Origin: Rana temporaria
Lineage: Eukaryota > Chordata > Amphibia > Anura > Ranidae
Assembly (NCBI RefSeq): GCF_905171775.1
Contig: NC_053492.1
Location: forward strand, 329,060,720 to 329,124,719
Direction: 5' to 3'
DNA length: 64,000 nucleotides
Part shown: positions 20,985 to 30,750 of the stretch, piece by piece
How positions within the stretch are numbered: the first letter of the stretch is position 1
Layout of the letters: every line of letters starts with the position of its first letter
Program-made: the position numbers and the translations under genes
Notes under the pieces: model-generated
The model's input: the letters and a program-made list of their open reading frames with translations, nothing else
Told to the model about the DNA's origin: nothing
The model's database searches: none

Positions 20985-21423
20985 AGCGAACCTTTAGTAA
21001 TTTTTTTCAACTTTCCATCTATTAAATCTTCTGCCCTTGTTGTTTTTGGATAGTATAAAAAAAATAACAAATCTGCCAGGAAATACCTTATACAGCCCAC
21101 TTCCTGTTATTTGTCTGGTGAAAAGCCTAGGCTTATGACATCATGCCCAGCTCTCTCATAAGAGGGCCAATGAAAAAGCGGCAGAGCTGAAGGCGTGCCT
21201 CTGTATGTCTGTTCAAATCCAGGAAGTGAACAGGCAGCAGCTTCAGCTGCCCACAGGTAAAATTACCGTAGCCAGACTTAGTGTAGGGAGATTTCTGCAG
21301 CATATTTGGCAAGTACAGGATCACAGTATACAGTATATCAAATATGCAAAGTGGTTGGAGGGAAACTTCAGAATGGCAAAGATATTTTTATTACAAATTA
21401 TGTGAGCAGACTGCAGCTCATCT
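20985..21423. mobile_element. Possible TTAA-flanked MITE
   Basis: TTAA at 20981-20984 and 21424-21427 bracket AGCGAACCTTTAG and a weaker counterpart CAGCTCATCT. The inverted ends match poorly, so this is tentative. Non-coding; it contains the inverted blocks GCAGCAGCTTCAGCTGC. Confidence 0.4.
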
Positions 21424-21540
21424 TTAAATAGTTAGGATTTAATTGCCTATTGCACACAGATTTCTAGACGTGTAAAAAAATCAAAAAACGTATGTAGTAC
21501 GTAAGACCCTATGATAAGGTGACCAGATTTTTTTTTTTTT

Positions 21541-22195
21541 CAAAATTTTTCATTTGTAAACAGAGGAACTGGCCCGTCACAGGCTTCAGCAGTTACAATC
21601 ATTATGGCGTAAACAATACACTCCACTCATAAATTGAACAGGCATCAAGAGAGATAACAGTATGACAGGGCACCGTACACATTTTTATCATTAACGTTTC
21701 CTAACCGGAACCACGTCTTTCCAAGATGGCAAAAGAGATCTAGCTCGAGAGCTAGTACGGTTCCCCCTCAAGTAACGTGTAGTAATTTTGGTAAATCTCC
21801 TACTGCCTATGGCAATCAGTAGATGTAGCAATATGGATGTGTATATGGATCAGGACCAAAGGTCCGAGAGGTCCATTCCCTTCTCCTATTTTCCGTGTTT
21901 TCCTTGAGGAGGTGTAGGAGAGCAGAAATAGTAAAGGTAAGAGAAGAAAAAGAGAGATAGAGAGGGGATAGAGAGGGGGAGGGGGGGGCTGCGCAGGCAG
22001 GGATGCCCAAGAACGAGTGCTCCAAAGTCGGAGGACCAGTTATCGTGTCCCATACATCCGGACCGAAGTCAGCCCGCCTCTCTGAGGGACTGTCCTTCCT
22101 CCGAATATCTGAACACATTCCAGATTTGCCAAGTTCTGGTGTATGCTTCCTGTCGTTGTTGGTCAGAGAGGATCAGGTCTTCCATGTAGCTGATC
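21541..22195 (-). other. L1 copy 1, ORF2 end and 3' UTR
   Basis: Non-coding tail between the last ORF2 block and the poly-A. It contains a purine-rich run on the plus strand at 21935-21990 and nothing else recognisable. Confidence 0.55.
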
Positions 22196-23505
22196 TCATC
22201 CACCTTCCTGAGCCAAATGGCTGTTGTCGGCGGATGGGGGGGATTTACAGTGAAGGGGCACGCATGCCCTGGCCGCGTCCAAGAGGTGACGGACAATCGA
22301 TTTTTTATAGGCTCCAGCCGGAAAATCCGTCGCATGGAGCAAAAAGTACGCCGGTTCGTCCGGCACCGTTCTCTCTGTAAATTTCTGGACAATGCGGCGT
22401 ATCCCCTCCCAGAACCCCCTGACCCGGGGACAAGACCAGAATATGTGAAGGATTGTACCTCTGTCCTGTTTGCATCTCCAGCAAGTGGCGTCAGAAGTAA
22501 GGAAGATTTTGTTCAGGAGATCTGGGGTTTTATACCAGCGCATGAGGACCTTGTAATTCGTCTCCTGTGTTTTGGAACAGATTGATGACTTGTGCGTAAA
22601 TCGCAGTATGTTTTGCCTTGTGGCGGGAGAGAATTGAGTGTTCAGGTCTTTTTCCCATTTAGCAAGGGCTGGTATCTGATGTCCGTCAGGGGGGGTATTC
22701 AAAAGGGAATACATTAAGGAGAGTGCATGGGGGAGTGTTCCAGTTCCAGTGCAAAGTTCCTCCAGAGTCGTGAGAGGGGGCTGGGGGTCTGAGTGGGGAG
22801 GGGGGAGGCTACCCAGAAAGTGGCTCAGTTGGTTCGCTCTTAGGAAGTCAAGTCTAAAAATCCCGTTGGGGTCCGCCAGCTCCGCCGCCGTGTTCCATTT
22901 CCCGCCCGCACTAAAATGGGATGTCTGGAAAAACCCAGCCCTGCCAAGGTCTAGAAATTTACGGTCTCGGAGTCCGGGTCAAATTTGGGGTGTCCGATCA
23001 CCGGGCGGAGGGGGGAGTTCTGACTGGATAGGGAGAATTGTGTAAATAAACGTGCGCAGATGTTTACCGTGTTCCCCATCAGTGGGTGTTTCACAAACCG
23101 CGGGGGCAGGTCTTTCAGGCACCAGGGGGCTCTGCTAAGTGGTATTTCTGATTGTTCCTGTTCTATCTGGACCCATAGTTTGGAGATACCGTGGCGGCAC
23201 CAGTCTAGGAGGCGTACCAATTGTGTGGCTTGGTAATACGTCCGCACATCTGGTAGAGCCAGTCCCCCGTGTAGTTTCGGCAAAGAGAGTGTACTTCTCT
23301 GTATTCGGGGGCCTCTTTCCCGACCACAGATACCGAATAAATGCCGCATGTATTTGTTTGAAGTAGCTTCCCGGGATGAAAACCGGAAGTGCCTGTAGCA
23401 GGTATAGAAATTTGGGTAGTACTGTCATTTTGAGGATGTTGCAACGTCCCACCCATGAGTGGATGCCTCCTGTCCATTGGTGAAGTCGTTTTTGGACTTC
23501 TCTCA
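22196..23505 (-). pseudogene. L1 copy 1 ORF2, C-terminal part with frameshifts
   Basis: Three overlapping reading-frame pieces continue ORF2. 23506-23135 has HSWVGRCNILKMTVLPKFLY and FIRYLWSGKRPP. 23349-22951 has LHGGLALPDVRTYYQATQL. 22714-22196 has KCLTGWY-type sequence here as YKVLMRWYKTPDLLNK, then CWRCKQDRGTILHIFWSCP, the C-terminal Cys/His motif of L1 ORF2 proteins. At least two frameshifts separate the blocks. Confidence 0.85.
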
Positions 23506-25434
23506 TCAGGGGGGGAAGTTTAGCCCGTATACCTGGGGGAAGGAGGGGGGTATGAACGTTCCCAAATATTTTAGCTCCACTACCGTCCAGCTAAAACGGA
23601 AGTTGTCTTTGAGGTGCGAGAGTGAGTCCTGCGGGATTCCCACTCCCATGGCTTCAGATTTGGTCAAGTTTATTTTTAAATTAGATAGGCGGCCGTATAT
23701 GTCAAATTCTCTCAGTAAGTTTGGTAGGGAGGCATCTGGTTTGGTGAGAGTGAATAGTAGGTCGTCCGCATATGCGGCGACTTTGTATTGCATGTCTCTG
23801 ACTTGTATGCCAGTAATGTCAGGGTTCAGTCGCACGTGGCATAGAAAGGGTTCTAATGAGAGTGCGAACAGAAGGGGAGATAGGGGGCACCCCTGTCTTG
23901 TCCCGTTGGTGATGTTAAACAATTCGGATGTTACCCCATTGGCCCTGACCTTTGCTGTTGGGTCTTTGTAGACCGCTGAGACCCAGTTCCGCATCTTGTC
24001 CCCCACCCCTATGTAGGAGAGGGTCGACAGCATGAACTGCCAGTCAACGCGGTCAAACGCCTTTTCGGCATCCGTCCCTAGAAAGAGACAGGGTATACCT
24101 CCACTATTCGCCAGGTGTAGCAGATTGAGAACCTTCGTGGTATTATCCTGGGCCTCCCTGGACGGCACGAACCCCACTTGGTCTAAATGGACCAGGTGTG
24201 GCAGGTGTTGTAGCAACCTATTTGCCAGGATCTTCGTGAACAACTTGAGGTCTATGTTCAGGAGAGAGATCGGGCGGTAGCTCCCGCAGTGGGTCGGATC
24301 TTTGCCCTCCTTGGGGATCACCGAAATGTAGGCCTGTAGTGTGGTGACGTGAAACGCCTCCCCAGATCCTATTTCATTAAATAGTTTTACCATGTGGTGT
24401 CCTAGGGAGGGGAGCAGAGTTTTGTAGTAGGCGATGGTTAAACCATCGGGGCCGGGGGCCTTTCCCGGCTTAGCGCCTTTCAAGGCCAGCTGTAATTCAG
24501 ACAGGGTGATTGGGGCCTCTAGATTCTCTCTCGCTTCTTCCAAGAGGAAAGGCATTAGGGATGTCGAAAGGTAGTTCGCTACTATGTCGTGATCAATTGG
24601 GGTTTTGTCCAAGTTGTACAAAGAACTATAAAAGTTCCTAAATTCCTGTGTGATCTTTTGGGGCATGGAATGTTTCTCCCCGGTCTTTGACATAATACAA
24701 GGAATATATGATGCCATTCGTTGTGTTTTCAGTGAGTTGGCCAGCATCCTGCCGCATTTGTCTCCCGACATGTAGGCCTTCTGTCTACAGATTTGTAGTG
24801 CAGATTTGGCTTTAAAGTGCAAGACGTCCTTCACTTGTGAACGCACGGTGTCTAAGTCAATACCCAGCTGTCTAGTAGGGGACCGTTTATGGGTGGTCTC
24901 CAGGTCATGCAGTTTAGTGAGGAGTGTGGTCAGTTGTTCTGTTCTTTCACGCTTTAAACGTGCGCCGTGTCTCATGAGTATCCCCCGGACTACCGCCTTG
25001 TGGGCCTCCCATAAAACTCCGAAAGTACTCTCCGGGGTGTTGTTAGTCGTAAAGTAATGGCCTAGTTCTCTAACCACATCTCCCATAACCTCCGAGTCTT
25101 GCAGGAGGCTTTCATTAAGCCTACACACCGACCTCCGACCACCAATGGGGTCGGAAAGGGTATATGTCAGTGCAATCGGTGCATGGTCAGACCAGGTTAT
25201 TGATCCAATGGAGACACTCTGTATCGCGTGAAGCTGTCGGTGGGGTAGGAGAAAGTAATCAATCTGTGAGTAGGATTGGTGTGGCTTGGAGAAGAAGGTG
25301 TAGTCCCGCTCCCCAGAGTGGAGCAGGCGCCAGGCATCTACTAGTTGCAGGGAGTGAAGGGTCGTGCCAATTTGTTTGCGTAAGTCGCGGGTCGTGGACG
25401 ATTTCCCAGAGGAGGTATCCTCTTGGGGAATCAA
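23506..25434 (-). CDS. L1 copy 1 ORF2, endonuclease end plus reverse transcriptase (partial)
   Basis: 642 open codons. The endonuclease C-terminus is seen as SQIDYFLL (55-62) and WSDHAPIALTY (81-91). Reverse transcriptase blocks follow: APGPDGLT (326-333), YRPISLLNIDLKLFTKILA (386-404), catalytic DAEKAFDRVDW (Asp455), GTRQGCPLSPLLFALSLEP (511-529), AYADDLLF (554-561). All catalytic Asp residues are kept in this piece. It is not a complete protein: the N-terminal endonuclease half and the C-terminal domain are out of frame or lost. The Met at 25434 is simply the first one in the open stretch. Confidence 0.85.
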   Translation of the reverse strand: MIPQEDTSSGKSSTTRDLRKQIGTTLHSLQLVDAWRLLHSGERDYTFFSKPHQSYSQIDYFLLPHRQLHAIQSVSIGSITWSDHAPIALTYTLSDPIGGRRSVCRLNESLLQDSEVMGDVVRELGHYFTTNNTPESTFGVLWEAHKAVVRGILMRHGARLKRERTEQLTTLLTKLHDLETTHKRSPTRQLGIDLDTVRSQVKDVLHFKAKSALQICRQKAYMSGDKCGRMLANSLKTQRMASYIPCIMSKTGEKHSMPQKITQEFRNFYSSLYNLDKTPIDHDIVANYLSTSLMPFLLEEARENLEAPITLSELQLALKGAKPGKAPGPDGLTIAYYKTLLPSLGHHMVKLFNEIGSGEAFHVTTLQAYISVIPKEGKDPTHCGSYRPISLLNIDLKLFTKILANRLLQHLPHLVHLDQVGFVPSREAQDNTTKVLNLLHLANSGGIPCLFLGTDAEKAFDRVDWQFMLSTLSYIGVGDKMRNWVSAVYKDPTAKVRANGVTSELFNITNGTRQGCPLSPLLFALSLEPFLCHVRLNPDITGIQVRDMQYKVAAYADDLLFTLTKPDASLPNLLREFDIYGRLSNLKINLTKSEAMGVGIPQDSLSHLKDNFRFSWTVVELKYLGTFIPPSFPQVYGLNFPP

Positions 25435-25683
25435 AGGGACATTGAGGTTGCCCCCCCACTATCAAATGGCCCTCCGCAAAGCGTTGGAATTTTTCTAGCT
25501 GTTTCTTAAGGAAGGCATCTTGGTGTATGTTGGGAGTTTATAAATTTGCAAAGGAAACTTTTCTATCTCCTATTAGTCCTTTTAGAAACAGGAATCGGCC
25601 ATTGTCGTCCGTCCGGACATCAAGTAACCGCCAAGGGACTCTAGCGGAAATGAGGATGGAGACCGGTCTGAAGTGAGAGTCCA
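25435..25683 (-). pseudogene. L1 copy 1 ORF2, endonuclease middle part
   Basis: The minus strand codes FRPVSILISARVPWRLLDVR, then DDNGRFLFLKGLIGDRKVSF, ANLYTPN and HLIVGG. A frameshift in a run of seven C (25451-25457) follows before NLNVPLIPQEDTSSG. The first part of the endonuclease, which should carry the NVNGL and QETH motifs, is not found upstream, so about 100 residues are deleted. Confidence 0.75.
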
Positions 25684-26010
25684 AGGGTGGACTGGCACAG
25701 GAATACTGCAGCAAAAAAGGGGGGGGGATGGGTCAGCTAGAGCGGAGCACAGAGTAAATCCAGCATCCCTGGGGTGGCGGCAGTATGGGGGTGAAGGGAG
25801 GGCAAACTCACGGACGGCCCGGGGGTGGCATAATGGAAGATCAGAGATAGACGGCCCAAGGCCTACTCACGTGGCGCTTCTCCTCTGGCTGATTGTCGTC
25901 TTCGTCTGGCTCTTTGTTGTCTGGGTTGCAGAGGGTCCCGATACACTGCCGCACCCGAGCGCCCAACTTGGCGGGGAAGGAGCTGAAGCCAATCAGGGAT
26001 CGGGATGGGT

Positions 26011-26724
26011 TTAGTTTCCATGAACCGGAACAAAGCCGGGAGGTCTGCTGTCGACTGCAGCCAGAAGGCCCTGGAATCCTTCTGAAAGGTTACGGGGTCG
26101 CAGCATTGCCCTGCGCCGCAAGGTGGCTCTGGAAAGGTCAGGCATTATCTTGATTTGTAAGCCCTCCACCGCCAGCTCCTCCTGGTCCCACGAGCTCCGC
26201 AGGATGGCCTCCCTCAGGACATAGCGATGAACCCGGCACACAATGTCGCGTGGTCTGTCTGGGTCCGTCGGTTTAGGGCCTAGCGCTCTGTGCGCCCTGT
26301 CTAGCTCGATTGTCGCCTCTGGGTCACCCAGGACTGTCCTGAAGATCTCCCTGACCCTAGCCCCGACATCTTCCCGGTCTGGCGATTCCGGTACCCCCCG
26401 GAGCCGCAGGTTGTTGCGGCGGCTCCGGTCTTCGACATCCTCCAGGTGTAGGTGCAGGGAGACGACCGCCTCACGGTGCTGGTCTCGGGAGTGTTCGAGG
26501 GCTGCGACACTTGCCTCCAGAGCGGTCACCGATTCCTCCCCTGTTGTCACACGGTCCGCGAGGCCGGACACCTCTTCCCTCACCTCCTGAATGTCCCGCC
26601 TGTGCGTCTCCTCCAGGCGCAGAATCAGGGCCTCTATGTCGTTCCTGGTGGGGAGAGACTGCAAGAATGCTCTGATGTCCTGGTCCAGTTCTCCCATCAC
26701 CGACATCTGCGGGGACGCCATCAC
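26011..26724 (-). CDS. L1 copy 1 ORF1 protein
   Basis: 237 codons, open. Residues about 20-90 form a heptad-rich coiled coil (LILRLEETHRRDIQEVREEV). An RRM-like core follows (NNLRLRGVPE, about 118-127), then DRAHRALG and a C-terminal domain with RDIVCRVHRY and LREAILRSS. This is the order of L1 ORF1p, a trimeric RNA-binding chaperone needed for retrotransposition. At 237 residues it is shorter than the usual 300 or so; the N-terminus may be cut. It lies in front of the damaged ORF2 with about 330 bp between. Confidence 0.88.
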   Translation of the reverse strand: MMASPQMSVMGELDQDIRAFLQSLPTRNDIEALILRLEETHRRDIQEVREEVSGLADRVTTGEESVTALEASVAALEHSRDQHREAVVSLHLHLEDVEDRSRRNNLRLRGVPESPDREDVGARVREIFRTVLGDPEATIELDRAHRALGPKPTDPDRPRDIVCRVHRYVLREAILRSSWDQEELAVEGLQIKIMPDLSRATLRRRAMLRPRNLSEGFQGLLAAVDSRPPGFVPVHGN

Positions 26725-27557
26725 CGCTAACGGGTTTTCCGGGAGCAGGGACTGGGTTCGCCGTTAGTGAGGTCGGTGATCTCTCCGGGTCCCGGGCTTG
26801 GGCCTCCCCTCTTGTCTCACGTGGAGCGCCTCGTGGTGTCCGCAGATCGCTGCCGGGGGACAGCTCCTGAATGAGCTTAAAATACTTCTGTATTTCTCAT
26901 AGATTCTTGCCAGCTGGGGTCCCTCGGGTATTCCCCCTCGTTTTATATTTTCTGGCTGAGTACATGCCGGTATAAAAGGTGGTTTTTGCCTAGAATTGGG
27001 GGATCAGGCCAGGAGCTCCAGAAAAACGTGACTTCACTCGGCCATGTCCAGGCCACGCCCCAAGGTGAACAGATTTTTTAAATTAAATCTGGGGACATAT
27101 CTTTTTTTTTACTAGTAATGGCGGCAATCAGCGACTCTCTGCCAATCACCGCCGCCGCCCGCCTCACAGCCTGTCAAGTCTTGCTCTCCGGGCTCCGGCT
27201 ACTACTGGGTGGGGAGCAGAGGAAGATCACTCCACCAGGGAAGGCAGGCGGGTGGAAGCTGAATTGACATGCGCCCGAAACTGAAGAAATATTCCCTCCG
27301 CTCTGACCAGCAAATGATCATCAGAAAGGGGCACAGATAATGGAAAAAAAAAAACACCACCTTAAGCTAGTAGGAGCGGTGGTGTATAATTCAGAATTTT
27401 TATTATTTATTCTGCACTGACTGTCTTTGAAATTTCCCCAGCCCCTGTTCAAATCCAATCTGGGGACAAAACCGGGGACAGACTTGGTTCGGGGACAGTG
27501 TCCTCATAACGGGGACTGTCCCTGGAAACCGGGGATGTCTGGTCACCCTACCCTATG

Positions 27558-27727
27558 AGTTCAGAAAAGTACCCAATGACATGCCAGAAATATAAGTCCT
27601 GTTGTGGGCTTACAAAATAACAAAAGGAATCACGAAAGGCCAGGGAAATTACAGCTGTTGTGTTACACTATGTAATTTATTATTATTTCATCTGTGTTGC
27701 ACTATTTGGTTTGTTATTGCTCTGTGT
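27558..27727. other. Unassigned spacer between two hAT elements
   Basis: 170 bp of AT-rich sequence with no repeat or gene recognised. Confidence 0.35.
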
Positions 27728-28069
27728 CTTTAAACCAGGGGTGTCCAAACTTTTTTCAAAGAGGGCCAGATTTGACGAAGTGAACATGTGTGAGGGCTGA
27801 CCATTTTGCCTGACATTCTTTGAACCATTAAAATTCGGTCTAAGTGTGTTCATTCGAGCACTGATATACTGCCCAACAAGAATTGTCTTGCCTTTGTGAA
27901 GTAAAGAGATGAGCTTGGGCGTATTATTTGGATATACCGTATTTATTGGCATATAACACGTACCTTCACTTTAAGAGCAAAGTTTCAAGATGTATTTTTT
28001 ATTTAAATAAAGAACTGTGAAGCAAAATAAGGGTCAGTTCCCATCTGCAGCCTCACAGGTGCCCATCTG

Positions 28070-28370
28070 CAGACCCACCATTGCTAGGAATGCACCCCCC
28101 ACCATTGCCAGGAATGCACCCACCATTGCCAGGAATGCACCCACCATTGCCAGGAATACACCCACCATTGCCAGGAATGCACTCACCATTGCCAGGAATG
28201 CAGCACCATTGCCAAGAATGCAGCACCATTGCCAAGAATGCAGCACCATTGCCAAGAATGCAGCACCATTGCCAAGAATGCAGCACCATTGCCAAGAATG
28301 CAGCACCGTTGCCAGGAATGCAGAACCGTTGCCAGTAATGCAGTACCGTTGCCAGGAATGCACCCACGAG
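28070..28370. repeat. Minisatellite, 20-21-bp unit
   Basis: About fourteen units of CACCATTGCCAAGAATGCAG type. The first half uses 21-bp units (with an added C) and the second half strict 20-bp units. Every frame stays open because of the composition, giving spurious ORFs on both strands. Confidence 0.9.
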
Positions 28371-28612
28371 CACCAAAGTTTACCTACAGGAGAATCTCCT
28401 GTTTACACGGTGGCCTCTTTTTTTTTTTCTTCCGCTCAGTCAATAACTTTCTTGGTGACTTTCTCATGGAAGATGGTCCCCCATCGTCTCCGAAGAAGTT
28501 TTAGCATCATCTGCGGATATATGATTACCTCTTTTTTTTTTTTTTTATATACGTGTATTTTATCTATTTTTATACAAAGTGAAATACATTTTACAACCTA
28601 ACCGGAGACTAA

Positions 28613-29072
28613 GGCCTAGTACTCACGGCAGGACATGTCCGATGAAAACGGTCTGCAGACCGTTTCCATCGGACATGTCTGGCCGGGGACTGCCCGGGGA
28701 CTTCTGTTCGATGGCTATACACACCATCGAACAGAAGTCCGCGCGTAAACATTACGCGGGGCGTGTCCGCGGTGTCGCCGCGTCGATGACGCGGTGTCGC
28801 CGCGACAATGACGCGGCGACGTGGGCGGCCCGCCTTTAAAATGCTTCCACGCATGCGTCGAAGTCATTTGACGCATGCGAGGGATGCGGGCGGCAGGACA
28901 TGTACGGTAGGTCTGTACAGACGACCGTACATGTCCGGGCGGACAGGTTTCCAAAAACCTGTCCGCTCCGCCTGAAAATGGTCCGCTCGGGCCAACACAC
29001 GGCCAAACAAGTCTGCTGAAACTGGTCTGCGGACCAGTTTCAACAGACATGTTTGGTCGTGAGTACGGGGCC
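28613..29072. mobile_element. Palindromic MITE P6 in the L1 3' UTR
   Basis: Starts GGCCTAGTACTCACG and ends GTGAGTACGGGGCC, with TAA on both sides (28610-28612, 29073-29075). Same subtype as P3/P4, with the GCGTGTCCGCGGTGTCGCC block and GCATGCGTCG against CGCATGCG. Confidence 0.87.
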
Positions 29073-29184
29073 TAAGAGTATACCTAAATTAAACCCGATA
29101 TTCCCCCCTCCCCGACTCCTAACCCCCCCCCACCATCTCGTGACTCCACGTTTACTAATTTGTCCCAAATGCTACTTGGACTTT

Positions 29185-30340
29185 CTATCTCTCCCTCAAG
29201 TTTTCTAAATATCCCCTAGTTTTTTTTTTTAAATCGATCCAATTTGTCCATTTGCCCCTGTGGTCTACGTTTTCCTCATCTGCCACGTCCTTCCACTCCT
29301 CCCTCCTGTAAGTATCTTCCACAGACTCCATCCACTCCCACACTTGTGGGCTTTCTACTTCCCTCCACTTTTTTGGTATCAGACGTTTGGCTGCATTGAG
29401 TAGATGGGGGGTCAGAGATTTTTTATATGCTTTTATACTCTCATTCCCCCCATGGAACAGAACCACCCATGGGTCTTCTGTTATCTCTTTTTTAGTTATT
29501 ACCTTAATAAGTGGCAGAATTTTTTTCCAGTAATTTTTAATTACCGGGCAGTCCCACCATAGGTGCGCCATTGTCCCCCTTACTGTACATCCTCTCCAAC
29601 ATTCTGCTGACTGTCCGTCTCTATATTTGCTAGTTTTATCCGGGGTAGCGTACCACCCCGTTAAGCATTTAAAGTTCATCTCGGCAGTCCTTACGTCTAT
29701 TGCGGAGGTGTGGGTCATTTTTATTATTCTTGTTACTGACGTTGTTCCTCTGGGGGCTTCCAATTCTCTTTCCCATTTTAGGATATATTTTGGGATTTCT
29801 AACTCTTCCTTTTTAAACAGAGACCTGTAAATTTTAGAGATATTACCTTTTGAGCTATCGGTAATGCAGAGTTTTTCTATCGGTGTGTATTCCTCGCTTG
29901 GTCGAAGAGGTAGCGGTAATCGCTTAATGAAGAGCACCAGCTGCATGTATCGCCATTCATCCAGCCTCATGGATTCTATCTTTGTTTTAATTTCGTGGTG
30001 TGTCAATATCTTACCCTTTTGTATTATATCCCTAACCTGAGTTCTATTTTTAATCCAATTCCCTCCCACCCCCTCCGTCCCGGGTGCAAAGTATTCATTG
30101 TCTTTAAGGTCCATTAGTGGAGAATTAAATTTTGATTTCAATTGTTTGTGTACTCTATCCCAAACCCGCAGTGCATTAAGTGTTATTTCATGTGCTGAAG
30201 TATCTAAAGTTCTATGTTGTGGTGGATTCCAAATAATTCGCCCCAATTGTGCCCTTGCAAGTGCGCATTCAATATTAATCCATCTTTTGTCTGGGTTTTC
30301 TTTGGCCCACTCTATTACCCTTGCGAGAACCGTTGCAACA
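29185..30340 (-). pseudogene. L1 copy 2 ORF2, C-terminal domain
   Basis: 353 codons are open from 30246, and the frame extends up to the PLE2 junction (YYVATVLARVIEWAKENPDK). It contains WIKNRTQVRDII, FKCLTGWYATPDKTSKY and CWRGCTVRGTMAHLWWDCPV, the C-terminal Cys/His motif of L1 ORF2. One motif Cys is shifted (CWRGC), a likely mutation. It ends at a stop at 29185. Removing PLE2 joins it to GGLAVPDISKY encoded at 31494. Confidence 0.85.
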
Positions 30341-30672
30341 TAATATTTACTGATAAAGGAAAATGATGATACTGCGCTAAACTAACTAAGTGAAACAAAA
30401 ATAGACATAAACAAGCTGCAACAAAAATTGTGATATACACACAATATACAGTCAAAACAAAACAAATAAGTTGCGCTAAACAAATATGAAAATAAATGTG
30501 CAATTAAATGAAAAAATTAGTGTCCGTAAGTGTCCAAAGAACAATAAATATATATTGGAAATGCACTTACATAAAAAAGGATTGTATCAGCATTAAAAAT
30601 TGCGAGCCGGCCGGCTTCTACGAACGCCCATCCTTCGGGACCTAGACGCAGCACGTCAGAGCGTCTCCTCCT

Positions 30673-30709
30673 CCCGACGTACGTTTCGTCAGTATGTGAC
30701 GTCGTCTGG
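30673..30709 (-). ncRNA. Hammerhead-ribozyme-like motif, PLE2 left arm
   Basis: The minus strand reads CCAGACGAC, a GTCA-CATAC-TGAC hairpin, then GAAACGTACGTCGGG. Compared with PLE1, the third stem pair is C-G instead of G-C, a compensatory change. The first box, CAGACGA, differs from CUGANGA at the U. Confidence 0.35.
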
Positions 30710-30713
30710 GGAA

Positions 30714-30750
30714 CCAGACGACGTCACATACTGACGAAACGTACGTCGGG
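30714..30750 (+). ncRNA. Hammerhead-ribozyme-like motif, PLE2 right arm
   Basis: Plus-strand copy of the motif, facing the left-arm copy across a 4-bp centre. Same hairpin and same GAAACGTACGTC end. Confidence 0.35.

Larger units (their letters stand above)
21534..27061 (-). mobile_element. L1 LINE copy 1, full-length but mutated
   Basis: The flanking duplication of about 18 bp, AAGGTGACCAGATTTTTT with one mismatch, occurs at 21516-21533 and 27062-27079. The poly-A tail appears as T at 21534-21540. On the minus strand: 5' UTR (27061-26725, beginning GGGCGTGGCCTGGAC), ORF1, a spacer, a damaged ORF2, a 3' UTR (22195-21541). Frame breaks in ORF2 make it inactive, though ORF1 is open. Confidence 0.9.
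21514..27549. mobile_element. Non-autonomous hAT element, split by L1 copy 1
   Basis: The 8-bp duplication ACCCTATG lies at 21506-21513 and 27550-27557. Ends are AAGGTGACCAGA and TCTGGTCACCCT. Only about 20 bp of hAT sequence lies left of the L1; about 470 bp lies to the right (27080-27549). No transposase is seen. Removing L1 rejoins the hAT ends. Confidence 0.85.

Noticed and set aside
25673..26730. Plus-strand ORFs opposite L1 ORF1
   Set aside because: Shadow frames of the GC-rich ORF1 on the minus strand; no motif.
28070..28370. CRISPR-like regular repeat
   Set aside because: No unique spacers separate the repeats; it is a simple minisatellite in a vertebrate genome.
28017..28839. Long ORFs on both strands across the 20-bp minisatellite
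   Set aside because: They arise from the repeated unit lacking stops in several frames; no motif is recognisable and the peptides are simple repeats.
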